Assembly (NCBI GenBank): GCA_015229165.1 | Contig: JADGCD010000025.1 | Coordinates: 1,398-16,218, forward strand | Source: Nitrospinota bacterium | GTDB lineage: Bacteria > Nitrospinota_A > UBA7883 > JADGGD01 | Direction of reading: 5' to 3' | Length of the DNA: 14,821 nucleotides | Part shown: positions 7,632 through 13,262 of the stretch, piece by piece | How the letters are laid out: each line of letters opens with the position of its first letter | How positions within the stretch are numbered: position 1 is the stretch's first letter | Notes under the pieces: generated by a model | What the model was told of the DNA's origin: nothing | Databases searched by the model: none | What the model saw: only the letters and a program-made list of their open reading frames with translations | Program-made: the position numbers and the translations under genes

Positions 7632-8240
7632 CTATGCTCCCGGTTTCATCGGAATCACCGGCACGGCGATGCTGCGCCCCGGTCGTCCCTGGTCGAGCAG
7701 CTCTCCCACGGGGCCGCCGAAATAGTCACCCACCACCATCTGCCCCGCCGAAACCACGCGGCCGGTGTCGACGTCGATCAGACGGGCGTTGACCACCACC
7801 TGGTCGCCGAACCGGGAGTAGGCCCCGGTGACGACGGCGTCGACCTGGGCGCTGCGCATGAGGGCGGCGCTGTCGCGGGTAAGCGCCACCTCACCCACTT
7901 CAGGGGTGATCTTTATCTGCACCCGCTGGCGGATTTCCCGCAGGCGGAAGCCGAGTTTGAACAGCTCCATGCCCAGATCCTCGGCCACATAGCGGCCGAA
8001 GGAGCTGGTCTCTTCGAAGTTGTCCAGATCGACGAAGGTGGTGACGGCGACGGTCCGGTCGGTGGGGTCGAACTCCCGCAGCCGGTTGACCATCTCGATG
8101 GCGATGATCTGGATCTCTTTGTTGAACGCCTGCGCGGGGCCTCCTGCCTCCTGCTCCTGCTGGAGCCGGGTCAGGGAGGAGCACCCCCCCATCATCAGGA
8201 GAATCACCAGCCCGAAGAGGGTAACGCCGGGTCGCTTCAC
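7632..8240 (-). CDS. FlgO-domain lipoprotein, first gene of the operon
   Basis: A 202-residue lipoprotein. The GTG at 8240 is chosen because it directly begins a signal peptide (VKRPGVTLFGLVILLMMGGC, Cys20) and has GGAG 6 bp upstream; an extension to 8294 would add 18 residues that do not look like a signal. Residues about 62-170 form a FlgO-type domain: VAVTTFVDLDNFEETSSFGR, GFRLREIRQRVQIKITPEVG, GEVALTRDSA, VDAVVTGAYSRFGDQVVVNA, RLIDVDTGRVVSAGQMVVGD. The tail is Pro- and Gly-rich. The wording of this domain is close to the second domain of the next gene (ITPEV/ITPEIY, YSRFGDQVVVNARL/YTRAGDQLLVNARL), which suggests descent by duplication. It heads a tight operon and is divergent from lpxB. 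Confidence 0.82.
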   Translation of the reverse strand: MKRPGVTLFGLVILLMMGGCSSLTRLQQEQEAGGPAQAFNKEIQIIAIEMVNRLREFDPTDRTVAVTTFVDLDNFEETSSFGRYVAEDLGMELFKLGFRLREIRQRVQIKITPEVGEVALTRDSAALMRSAQVDAVVTGAYSRFGDQVVVNARLIDVDTGRVVSAGQMVVGDYFGGPVGELLDQGRPGRSIAVPVIPMKPGA

Positions 8241-8292
8241 GGTCCGCTCCACTGTCCGTTGGTGGGGGAAAATGGCGCCGGTGGCGCAACGC

Positions 8293-8306
8293 ATCCGTCA
8301 ACGGAT
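8293..8306. promoter_or_regulatory. Palindrome upstream of FlgO-domain operon, possible operator
   Basis: ATCCGT-CA-ACGGAT is a perfect inverted repeat with a 2-bp centre, 52 bp before the GTG of the first lipoprotein gene. This is the size and place expected of a repressor or activator site, but the regulator is unknown and only one copy was noticed. Confidence 0.3.
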
Positions 8307-8487
8307 TGACGTCGCCACCGCTCCAGTCCCCCAATTTTTTGGTCGCTCTGCGACGTTTGCCGACATTTCATGGGGATGCCGTCAACGTCCTGGCCCCACG
8401 TCGGGGCCTGCCCCTGTTCATTGCAATTGCGGCGCCGCATTTTTCACACCCTCAGACAGGTGAAACGATTCATGACTCCCTTCTCCT

Positions 8488-8516
8488 TTGTAACCGCCGG
8501 TGGCCTAGTCTAGAAT
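8488..8516 (+). promoter_or_regulatory. Sigma-70-like promoter of lpxB
   Basis: The -35 box TTGTAA (8488-8493) and -10 box TAGAAT (8511-8516) are spaced by 17 bp. Transcription would begin near 8523, giving a leader of about 29 nt to the ATG at 8552. This also argues for the ATG rather than the TTG at 8534, which would leave only about 11 nt. Confidence 0.55.
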
Positions 8517-8551
8517 AGGGAACTTGACCTCCTTTGCCCGAAAGCGCACCG

Positions 8552-9751
8552 ATGCTCCCTGACCTCGACAACCTGATCCGACCGTCGGCCGGAAAGCCGA
8601 TCGCCCGGAAGATCATGCTGATCACCGGGGAGGAGTCGGGGGATCTCTATGCGGGGCGGCTCGTCTCGGAGCTGATCCGCAGAATCCCGGGGCTGGTGGT
8701 GGAGGGAATCGGCGGGCCCCGGTTCCGGGCGGCGGGGGGAACCTCGTTCTACGACATCAAACAAATGGCGGCGGTCGGCTTTGGCGGACCGCTGGCGAAG
8801 CTGGGGTTCTACCTCGGGGCGCTCAGGGAGGTGAAGGCCCGCCTTGCCACCGGCCAGTACGACGGGGTGGTCCTGATCGACCTGCCCGACTTCAACCTCC
8901 GGGTGGCCAAGGCGGCCGACGCGGCCGGGACGCCGGTCTTCTACTACGTGGCGCCCCAGTTCTGGGCCTGGCGCCGCTACCGGATCCGGACGGTGCAACG
9001 GTTCGTCGACATGATGATCGTGGCGCTGCCGTTCGAGGAGGAGTTCTACAAGGGGCGGGGGATCAACGCCCGCTTTTTCGGCCACCCGCTGCTGGACGAG
9101 CTACCGGAGGGGATCGACCGGGAGTCGCTGCGCCGGGAGTTCGGCGCGGGGCCGGGGGAGCTGCTGGTGGGGCTGATGCCGGGCTCGCGCGAAAGCGAGG
9201 TGGAACGCCACCTGCCGATGATGTTGGAGGCGTTGCGCCTGATCCGCAAGCGGACGCCGGTCCGGGGGGTGATCGCCTGCGCGGAGTCGATCGACGCGAC
9301 CATGGTGGAGGGGGAGGCGAAGAGGGCCCGGATCGAGTCGCGGGTGGTCCGGGGAAAATCGTGGGAGGTGATGAACGCCTGCGATTTCCTGATCGCCAAG
9401 TCGGGGACGACGACGCTGCAGGCGGCCATCGCCGGGACGCCGACGATGCTGGTCTACAAGGTGGACATGATCTCCTACCTGATCGCCAGGGCGTTGGTCC
9501 ACGTGAAGTACGCGGGCCTGCCGAATCTGGTGGCGGACGAGGAGGTGATGCCCGAGCTCCTGCAAGGCGAGGCGACGGCGGAGAATATCGCGACGGTGGC
9601 TCTCTCCTATCTGACCGACCCGCGCAAGCGGATGGCGCAAAAGGAGAAACTTGCGGGCATCCGTGCGGCGCTGGGGGAGCGGGGCGCCTCGGCCCGGGCG
9701 GCGGAGGCGATGGTCTCGTTCCTGGCCCGCATGTCGGCCGACCGCCGCTAG
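8552..9751 (+). CDS. lpxB: Lipid-A-disaccharide synthase
   Basis: GT19 glycosyltransferase that condenses UDP-2,3-diacylglucosamine with lipid X to form the lipid A disaccharide, on the inner face of the inner membrane. The product is 399 residues against about 380-390 in the family. Conserved segments are visible in order: IMLITGEESGDLYAG (residues 21-35), GIGGPRF, VVLIDLPDFNLRVA, FYYVAPQFWAWRRYR, FFGHPLLDE, GLMPGSRESEVERHLPMM, and the nucleotide-sugar site AKSGTTTLQAAIAGTPTML. The start is uncertain: TTG at 8534 extends the frame by 6 residues, and no strong ribosome binding site precedes either start. The promoter position favours ATG 8552. Unlike many genomes, no other lpx or fab gene flanks it here. 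Its presence is good evidence of an LPS-bearing outer membrane. Confidence 0.95.
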   Translation: MLPDLDNLIRPSAGKPIARKIMLITGEESGDLYAGRLVSELIRRIPGLVVEGIGGPRFRAAGGTSFYDIKQMAAVGFGGPLAKLGFYLGALREVKARLATGQYDGVVLIDLPDFNLRVAKAADAAGTPVFYYVAPQFWAWRRYRIRTVQRFVDMMIVALPFEEEFYKGRGINARFFGHPLLDELPEGIDRESLRREFGAGPGELLVGLMPGSRESEVERHLPMMLEALRLIRKRTPVRGVIACAESIDATMVEGEAKRARIESRVVRGKSWEVMNACDFLIAKSGTTTLQAAIAGTPTMLVYKVDMISYLIARALVHVKYAGLPNLVADEEVMPELLQGEATAENIATVALSYLTDPRKRMAQKEKLAGIRAALGERGASARAAEAMVSFLARMSADRR

Positions 9752-9755
9752 CTAG

Positions 9756-9803
9756 CGCCCAACGGGGGCGTCACCCGGAGGTCTCGGCCCCCTACGCGGG
9801 GGC
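9756..9803. other. Two GC hairpins downstream of lpxB
   Basis: CGCCC/GGGCG (9756-9770) starts 5 bp after the lpxB stop, and GCCCCC-TACGC-GGGGGC (9787-9803) follows. Neither is followed by a U-run, so they may stabilise or weakly terminate the transcript rather than act as standard terminators. The remaining sequence to 9962 contains no gene I can support. Confidence 0.35.
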
Positions 9804-9962
9804 AACGCGCGGGTCTCGCCAAAGCTCTCGACACCTTACCGGCACTCATTAAGAGACGGCGTCTCCGCCGCCTCTCTCGCGACCGGTATAGCCGCCCTTC
9901 ACCGAGCACGAGTGAGCCTGCGGAGACCGCGACTCTTCGTCGACGGGTGAGGAAGAAGACAG

Positions 9963-9980
9963 GCGCAAGCCTGCTTGCGC
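9963..9980 (-). terminator. Possible terminator of cytochrome c lipoprotein gene
   Basis: Perfect 8-bp stem GCGCAAGC / GCTTGCGC with a 2-base centre, about 20 bp past the stop of the minus-strand cytochrome gene. The following minus-strand bases are CTGTCTTCTTCC, pyrimidine-rich but not a clean U-run, so the terminator call is tentative. Confidence 0.45.
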
Positions 9981-9999
9981 AAGGCTCCAAGGGGGCGGG

Positions 10000-10416
10000 C
10001 TATTTGCCGTCGTTCTTTTTCAGGAACGCGATGAGGTTGGCGATCTCTTCGGGGGTCAGCTCCCGGTTCTTCATCGCGGTCATCGGCGTGTCGCTCTTGC
10101 CGAGGGCGGCCTTCATCGCCTCGGTCTCGGGCGCCTTGGCGTCCCACGTCCCTTGCGGATCGCCGATCCACGCGGTCAGCCACGCTTCGCTGTGCCTGCC
10201 GGTGGTCCCTTTCAAACCGGGCCCCACTTTGGCCGTGGCGCCCCGGTCATGACAGATGGCGCACTTCTGGTCGAACAGGGCTTCTCCGGCGGCGGCGCCG
10301 GTGAGGCGGGGGGAAGAGGGGGCGGGGTCGTTCTGACCGTCGCCCGATCGGGTGCAACCCGGCGCAAAGATCAGGACGGCGCCGAGCGCGACCGAGACAC
10401 AAACCTGTTTCTTCAT
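10000..10416 (-). CDS. Monohaem c-type cytochrome, probable lipoprotein
   Basis: A 138-residue class-I-like cytochrome c with a signal peptide ending in the lipobox-like FAPGC (Cys21), so probably tethered to a membrane facing the periplasm. The haem-binding motif CAICH is at residues 52-56, followed by GPGLKG. The helix WLTAWIGDPQGTWDAKAP precedes PMTAMKN, where Met112 or Met115 is the likely sixth haem ligand, and the protein ends in the helix ELTPEEIANLIAFLKK. The ATG at 10416 is chosen over the TTG at 10419 because GGAGG lies 5 bp in front of it. It shares the core of both duplicated cytochromes next to it but is clearly diverged and carries an Asp/Pro/Ser-rich linker after the cysteine. 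Electron donor and acceptor are unknown. Confidence 0.88.
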   Translation of the reverse strand: MKKQVCVSVALGAVLIFAPGCTRSGDGQNDPAPSSPRLTGAAAGEALFDQKCAICHDRGATAKVGPGLKGTTGRHSEAWLTAWIGDPQGTWDAKAPETEAMKAALGKSDTPMTAMKNRELTPEEIANLIAFLKKNDGK

Positions 10417-10474
10417 CAATCCCTCCCACGGTTACTTCTACGCCCGCGCGACCGGGGCCCTCTCCGGTAGCGCT

Positions 10475-10489
10475 CCCGCGACACGCGGG
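10475..10489 (-). other. Stem-loop near the 5' end of the cytochrome lipoprotein transcript
   Basis: Perfect CCCGCG / CGCGGG stem around ACA, a few bases downstream of the predicted transcription start (near 10493). It could protect the 5' end of the mRNA or be a regulator site. Confidence 0.3.
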
Positions 10490-10499
10490 TCGATGATCA

Positions 10500-10527
10500 A
10501 GTATGCCGGATGGAAGAAACGATTCAA
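10500..10527 (-). promoter_or_regulatory. Putative promoter of cytochrome c lipoprotein gene
   Basis: On the minus strand, TTGAAT (10527-10522) and CATACT (10505-10500) are separated by 16 bp. The same two hexamers at the same spacing occur before the next cytochrome gene, with unrelated spacer sequence, which supports both calls. The leader would be about 75 nt. Confidence 0.5.
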
Positions 10528-10550
10528 CCGAAAACGGCCACTCCCCGGCG

Positions 10551-10583
10551 CAAAACAAAACGCCCCCGGCAAAGCCGGAGGCG
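10551..10583 (-). terminator. Intrinsic terminator of cytochrome c copy 1
   Basis: On the minus strand a 10-bp stem (10583-10574 with 10570-10561, one C/A mismatch) with loop TTT is followed by TTTTGTTTTG. It lies 28 bp past the TAA and is a slightly degraded version of the perfect hairpin after copy 2. Confidence 0.85.
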
Positions 10584-11005
10584 TTCGGGTTTCCTGCGGG
10601 AAACGGGCGGCTTATTTGCCGTCGTTTTTCTTCAGGAAGGCGATGACGTTGGCCACGTCATCGGCGGAGAGGCCTTTCACCTTCATCGCGGTCTTGGGCT
10701 TGCCGGTCTTGTTCTGGCTGGCTTTCAGCGCTTCGGTCTCCGGAGCGGCGGCGTCCCAGGTGGCCTGCGGGTCGGAGATCCAGGAGGTCAGCCACGCATC
10801 GTCCTTGTGGCGGTCGGTGGCGCCCTTCAGGCCGGGGCCCATTTTCTTTTTGTCGCCCAGGTCGTGGCAGGTGGCGCACTTCTTCTCGAACACGGCCTGT
10901 CCGGCGGCGGCGTCGCCAGCCATGGCGGAGCCGGCGGACAGGGTGATGGCGGCAAAGCCAAGAACAACGGCGCCAGAGATCAGTTTCTTCATGTTACCCC
11001 TCCAA
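10561..11005. repeat. Tandem duplication, unit 1 (cytochrome c gene with terminator)
   Basis: Matches 11260-11703 over the terminator, coding region and ribosome binding site, with about 11 differences in the 381-bp gene by hand alignment and a one-base length difference between gene and terminator. Similarity stops just upstream of the ribosome binding site, so promoters were not part of the surviving match. Confidence 0.9.
10612..10992 (-). CDS. Soluble periplasmic monohaem cytochrome c, copy 1
   Basis: A 126-residue class-I-like cytochrome c. The Sec signal peptide ends at SAMA (residue 25), leaving a soluble periplasmic protein of about 101 residues. Haem motif CATCH is at 39-43 with His43 as proximal ligand; Met103 in KTAMK is the probable distal ligand. 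The WLTSWISDPQATWDAAAP segment (67-84) and the C-terminal helix LSADDVANVIAFLKK complete the fold. The ATG is at 10992 with GGAGGGG just upstream; a frame extension to 11061 looks like untranslated leader. It has its own promoter and terminator. Compared with copy 2 it differs at five residues (positions 10, 16, 22, 26 and 36). Function is electron transfer; its partner is unknown. Confidence 0.92.
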   Translation of the reverse strand: MKKLISGAVVLGFAAITLSAGSAMAGDAAAGQAVFEKKCATCHDLGDKKKMGPGLKGATDRHKDDAWLTSWISDPQATWDAAAPETEALKASQNKTGKPKTAMKVKGLSADDVANVIAFLKKNDGK

Positions 11006-11038
11006 GGATTGTTGATTCGCACTACGCGCGGTGACAAT

Positions 11039-11072
11039 GCATCACCGGATAGTGCCCCCAAAAAAGTGATGC
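11039..11072 (-). other. Inverted repeat in the cytochrome c copy 1 leader
   Basis: GCATCAC (11039-11045) and GTGATGC (11066-11072) are perfect inverted arms of 7 bp, 20 bp apart, lying just downstream of the predicted start of transcription. It may be a leader hairpin or a pair of half-sites. Confidence 0.3.
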
Positions 11073-11082
11073 CGATGGCCCT

Positions 11083-11110
11083 AGTATGCAGTTTGAGCCC
11101 GACAATTCAA
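11083..11110 (-). promoter_or_regulatory. Putative promoter of cytochrome c copy 1
   Basis: Minus-strand TTGAAT (11110-11105), 16-bp spacer, CATACT (11088-11083); predicted leader about 84 nt. Identical boxes and spacing to those before the lipoprotein cytochrome gene. Confidence 0.5.
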
Positions 11111-11252
11111 CTGGAAATCACGCATGAGCGGCGCTCGCATTCAAGCGAACAACGTTCGCGTTTTCAATGAAATACAGCATGATTCGACATTACAGTCGAT
11201 TGCGCAGGCGATCAGCGTTCGCTTAAAACGCCATATTTTTTTGGATCGCCAC

Positions 11253-11282
11253 AAAAAAACGCCTCCGGCAAAGCCGGAGGCG
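11253..11282 (-). terminator. Intrinsic terminator of cytochrome c copy 2
   Basis: Perfect 10-bp stem CGCCTCCGGC (11260-11269) / GCCGGAGGCG (11273-11282) with a 3-base loop, followed on the minus strand by seven T (11259-11253). A textbook intrinsic terminator 27 bp after the stop. Confidence 0.93.
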
Positions 11283-11703
11283 TTCGGGTTTCCTGCGGGA
11301 AACGGACGCTTATTTGCCGTCGTTTTTCTTCAGGAAGGCGATGACGTTGGCCACGTCATCGGCGGAGAGGCCTTTCACCTTCATCGCGGTCTTGGGCTTG
11401 CCGGTCTTGTTCTGGCTGGCTTTCAGCGCTTCGGTCTCCGGAGCGGCGGCGTCCCAGGTGGCCTGCGGGTCGGAGATCCAGGAGGTCAGCCACGCATCGT
11501 CTTTGTGGCGGTCGGTGGCGCCCTTCAGGCCGGGGCCCATTTTCTTTTTGTCGCCCAGGTCGTGGCAGGTGGCGCACTTCTTGTCGAACACGGCCTGTCC
11601 GGCGGCGGCGTCGGCGGCCATGGCGGCCCCGGCGGAAAGGGTGACGGCGGCAAAACCAAGAGCGACGGCGCCAGAGATCAGTTTCTTCATGTTTCCCCTC
11701 CAA
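11260..11703. repeat. Tandem duplication, unit 2 (cytochrome c gene with terminator)
   Basis: Second member of the duplication that matches 10561-11005, in direct orientation, offset by 698-699 bp. Confidence 0.9.
11310..11690 (-). CDS. Soluble periplasmic monohaem cytochrome c, copy 2
   Basis: A 126-residue cytochrome c, 121 of 126 residues identical to copy 1. The signal peptide ends at AAMA (residue 25); haem motif CATCH at 39-43; likely Met103 ligand. The differences lie in the signal peptide and the first mature residues (V10A, I16V, S22A, G26A, E36D from copy 1 to copy 2); from the haem motif to the end the proteins are identical. The ATG at 11690 has GGAGGGG in front. Its promoter is different from that of copy 1, being nearer to consensus, so the two copies may be expressed under different conditions or at different levels. 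A longer in-frame extension to 11867 lacks coding character and is not adopted. Confidence 0.92.
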   Translation of the reverse strand: MKKLISGAVALGFAAVTLSAGAAMAADAAAGQAVFDKKCATCHDLGDKKKMGPGLKGATDRHKDDAWLTSWISDPQATWDAAAPETEALKASQNKTGKPKTAMKVKGLSADDVANVIAFLKKNDGK

Positions 11704-12058
11704 AAAGACGGATTGAAGTGTTCCCGATGTGCGTTACACCACCGGATCAAACAACGACCGGGTGTGAGATCAACTCCCCCGACCGGCATTTCCTCGGGCA
11801 TTGCGGAAGGAGCGCGAGTCGACAACCGGCTCCTCTCTTCCTCCCCGGACGGCCAACAGGACGGCAAAGAATATCCTGTTCGAATTCTTAAAACCGTTCC
11901 AGTCCATCACGGGTCGAAGCCGATAGTAAAGGCTCCCCCGCATAGTGTCAAGGCTTTCTTTGCTCGCTCTGCGAGCGGCCGAACCGCATTCTCCATTCTT
12001 CCCGTCCACGGCTCCCTTCGTCTCTGATAAGGTATGACGGACGGAGGTGAACCGATTG
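11691..12058. other. Intergenic region between cytochrome copy 2 and DUF523 gene
   Basis: 368 bp without a supported gene. It holds a long minus-strand leader (about 225 nt) that includes a short AAGAAT/ATTCTT inverted repeat, the copy 2 promoter (11923-11951), and a hairpin GCTCGC-TCT-GCGAGC (11962-11976) just upstream of the -35 box. No clear promoter was found for the plus-strand DUF523 gene. Confidence 0.55.
11923..11951 (-). promoter_or_regulatory. Strong sigma-70-like promoter reading toward cytochrome c copy 2
   Basis: Minus strand TTGACA (11951-11946, full consensus), 17-bp spacer, TACTAT (11928-11923). Predicted start near 11916, leaving a leader of about 225 nt before the ATG, which is long for such a small gene. 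Confidence 0.6.
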
Positions 12059-12547
12059 ATGAAACGCCCGCTGATCGGCGTCAGCGCCTGCCTTCTGGGG
12101 CAGGCCACCCGCTACGACGGCGCCGACGCCACCGACCGGTGGCTCGTCCGCTGGTTGCACAAACGGGGGGAGGCGCTCCCGCTCTGCCCGGAGGTGGGCG
12201 CCGGGATGCCGGTCCCCCGCGCACCGATCCACCTTGTCGAACGGGGGGACGCAATCCGGGCCGTCGACCGGGCCACGGAGCGCGTCGACGAGACCGACCG
12301 GCTGCGGGGGTGGTTCGACCGGACCCTTCCCCACCTCGCCACGCTGGACGGGGCGATCCTGAAAAGCCGAAGCCCCTCCTGCGGCGTCGATGACACGCCG
12401 CTGGCCGGGGCCGACCGGACGACCCGCGGACTCTTCGCCGCATGGCTACATGACCGCTTCCCCCGCCTGCCGCTGATCGACGAAAAGGGGCTGGCCGACG
12501 GGGAGCGGCGCGACGCATGGTGGCGGCAGGTGACGGTCCGGCAATAG
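12059..12547 (+). CDS. DUF523 family protein
   Basis: A 162-residue cytoplasmic protein of the DUF523 family. Conserved features are visible: VSACLLG (8-14), RYDG (18-21), LCPEVGAGMPVPRAP (42-56), and LKSRSPSCG (101-109). The cysteines at 11, 43 and 108 sit in these motifs and are candidates for a metal or nucleophile site. The biochemical role of the family is not established as far as I know. The ATG at 12059 is preceded by GGAGGTGA 8 bp away; GTG 12047 and TTG 12056 are in-frame alternatives, the TTG having a slightly better distance. The gene ends 2 bp before the promoter of the next gene. Confidence 0.85.
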   Translation: MKRPLIGVSACLLGQATRYDGADATDRWLVRWLHKRGEALPLCPEVGAGMPVPRAPIHLVERGDAIRAVDRATERVDETDRLRGWFDRTLPHLATLDGAILKSRSPSCGVDDTPLAGADRTTRGLFAAWLHDRFPRLPLIDEKGLADGERRDAWWRQVTVRQ

Positions 12548-12549
12548 GT

Positions 12550-12579
12550 TTGACATTCTTTCGTCCGGGACGGTACGAT
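12550..12579 (+). promoter_or_regulatory. Promoter of YqhA-like gene
   Basis: TTGACA (12550-12555), 18-bp spacer, TACGAT (12574-12579); predicted start near 12586, leader about 25 nt to the ATG at 12611. Confidence 0.6.
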
Positions 12580-12610
12580 GCGCCCACTTCCATCGCCCTA
12601 CAGGAGACCC

Positions 12611-13141
12611 ATGAAAAGCTTCGAGAAACGGTTCGAACAGGGGTTGCTTTCCACCCGGTTCGTGGTGCTGATCGCCGTGCTGGCAAGCCTTGCCACGTCG
12701 GCGGCGGTCTTTTTCCTGGCCACGGTCGATGTGGTGATGCTGGTGAGCCACATCCTCCATTACGCCGACGCCTCGCTGGTGGGCGAAGCCCGGATGGCCT
12801 TCCGCAACCAGTCGATCACCCACGTGGTGGAGGTGATGGACGGCTACCTGCTGGCGACGATCCTTTTGATCTTCGCGCTGGGGCTGTACGAAATCTTTAT
12901 CTCCCCCTTCGACGACGAAGCGCACGAGGGGGGTGAGGCGCTCTACTTCAAGAGCCTCGACGATCTGAAGAACGCGCTGGCCCGGGTAATTCTGATCATC
13001 CTGATCGTGAAGCTCTTCGAGCACGCCCTCCAGATGGAGTTGGCGACCTCGCTGGATCTTCTGGCCTTCGCCGGGTCGATCGCGCTGGTGGGGCTGGCCC
13101 TCTACCTCTCCCACTCGGGAGGGGGAGGCAAGGGACACTGA
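12611..13141 (+). CDS. UPF0114 (YqhA-like) inner-membrane protein
   Basis: A 176-residue integral membrane protein. About four membrane helices are visible (roughly 14-36, 78-98, 123-139 and 148-167). The family hallmarks are the first helix with LATVDVV, then LGLYEIFISPFDDEA (90-104), KSLDDLKNALARVILIILIV (114-133) and ALQMELATSLDLLAFAG. These match the UPF0114/YqhA family, whose function is not firmly established. The ATG at 12611 has AGGAG 5 bases upstream; an in-frame ATG at 12578 is excluded because it lies inside the predicted promoter. The Gly-rich, basic tail is cytoplasmic or unstructured. No terminator seen before the next gene. Confidence 0.87.
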   Translation: MKSFEKRFEQGLLSTRFVVLIAVLASLATSAAVFFLATVDVVMLVSHILHYADASLVGEARMAFRNQSITHVVEVMDGYLLATILLIFALGLYEIFISPFDDEAHEGGEALYFKSLDDLKNALARVILIILIVKLFEHALQMELATSLDLLAFAGSIALVGLALYLSHSGGGGKGH

Positions 13142-13262
13142 CCCGAGGCGTATTATTCACCGACTCCTGACCCTCTTGCGTTCGGCGGGGCGTAGAATGG
13201 CGTAGCGGGCGCCTTCCGATGACGGAGGGCCGCCGCCGTTCCTCCCAGTGGTACCTTGCCGT

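Larger units (their letters stand above)
8241..8551. other. Divergent intergenic region between FlgO-domain operon and lpxB
   Basis: 311 bp without a supported gene. It holds a perfect 6-bp-arm palindrome (8293-8306), a 5-bp hairpin GTCGC-TCT-GCGAC (8342-8354), a GC hairpin GGCCCC-ACGTC-GGGGCC (8392-8408), and an lpxB promoter (8488-8516). I found no convincing sigma-70 promoter for the minus-strand operon; TTGACG boxes occur (8385-8380 and 8301-8296, minus) but without a good -10 at normal spacing. Confidence 0.6.
10993..11309. other. Gap between cytochrome copies
   Basis: 317 bp without a gene. From left to right it has the copy 1 leader and promoter, a stretch of about 140 bp of lower GC (11111-11250) in which I recognise nothing, and the terminator of copy 2. 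Confidence 0.55.

Noticed and set aside
8241..8294. Upstream start of the first FlgO-domain gene at 8294
   Set aside because: It would put 18 polar residues before a clear lipoprotein signal; GTG 8240 has GGAG at correct spacing.
6261..8309. 682-codon open frame on the plus strand across the FlgO-domain operon
   Set aside because: Low-complexity His/Gly/Asp-rich translation, antisense to four genes with signal peptides, domains and ribosome binding sites.
9752..9962. tRNA or other structured RNA downstream of lpxB
   Set aside because: Several hairpins occur (for example GAGAC-GGC-GTCTC), but no cloverleaf, TTCRA-type arm or CCA end could be fitted.
10000..11703. CRISPR or short tandem repeat array
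   Set aside because: The repetition is only the duplication of a whole cytochrome gene with its terminator; there are no short regularly spaced repeats.
11310..11867. Longer 185-residue start for cytochrome copy 2
   Set aside because: The signal peptide starts at the ATG at 11690, which has a good ribosome binding site. The upstream 59 residues have no signal-like or conserved character and a promoter leader is a better explanation.
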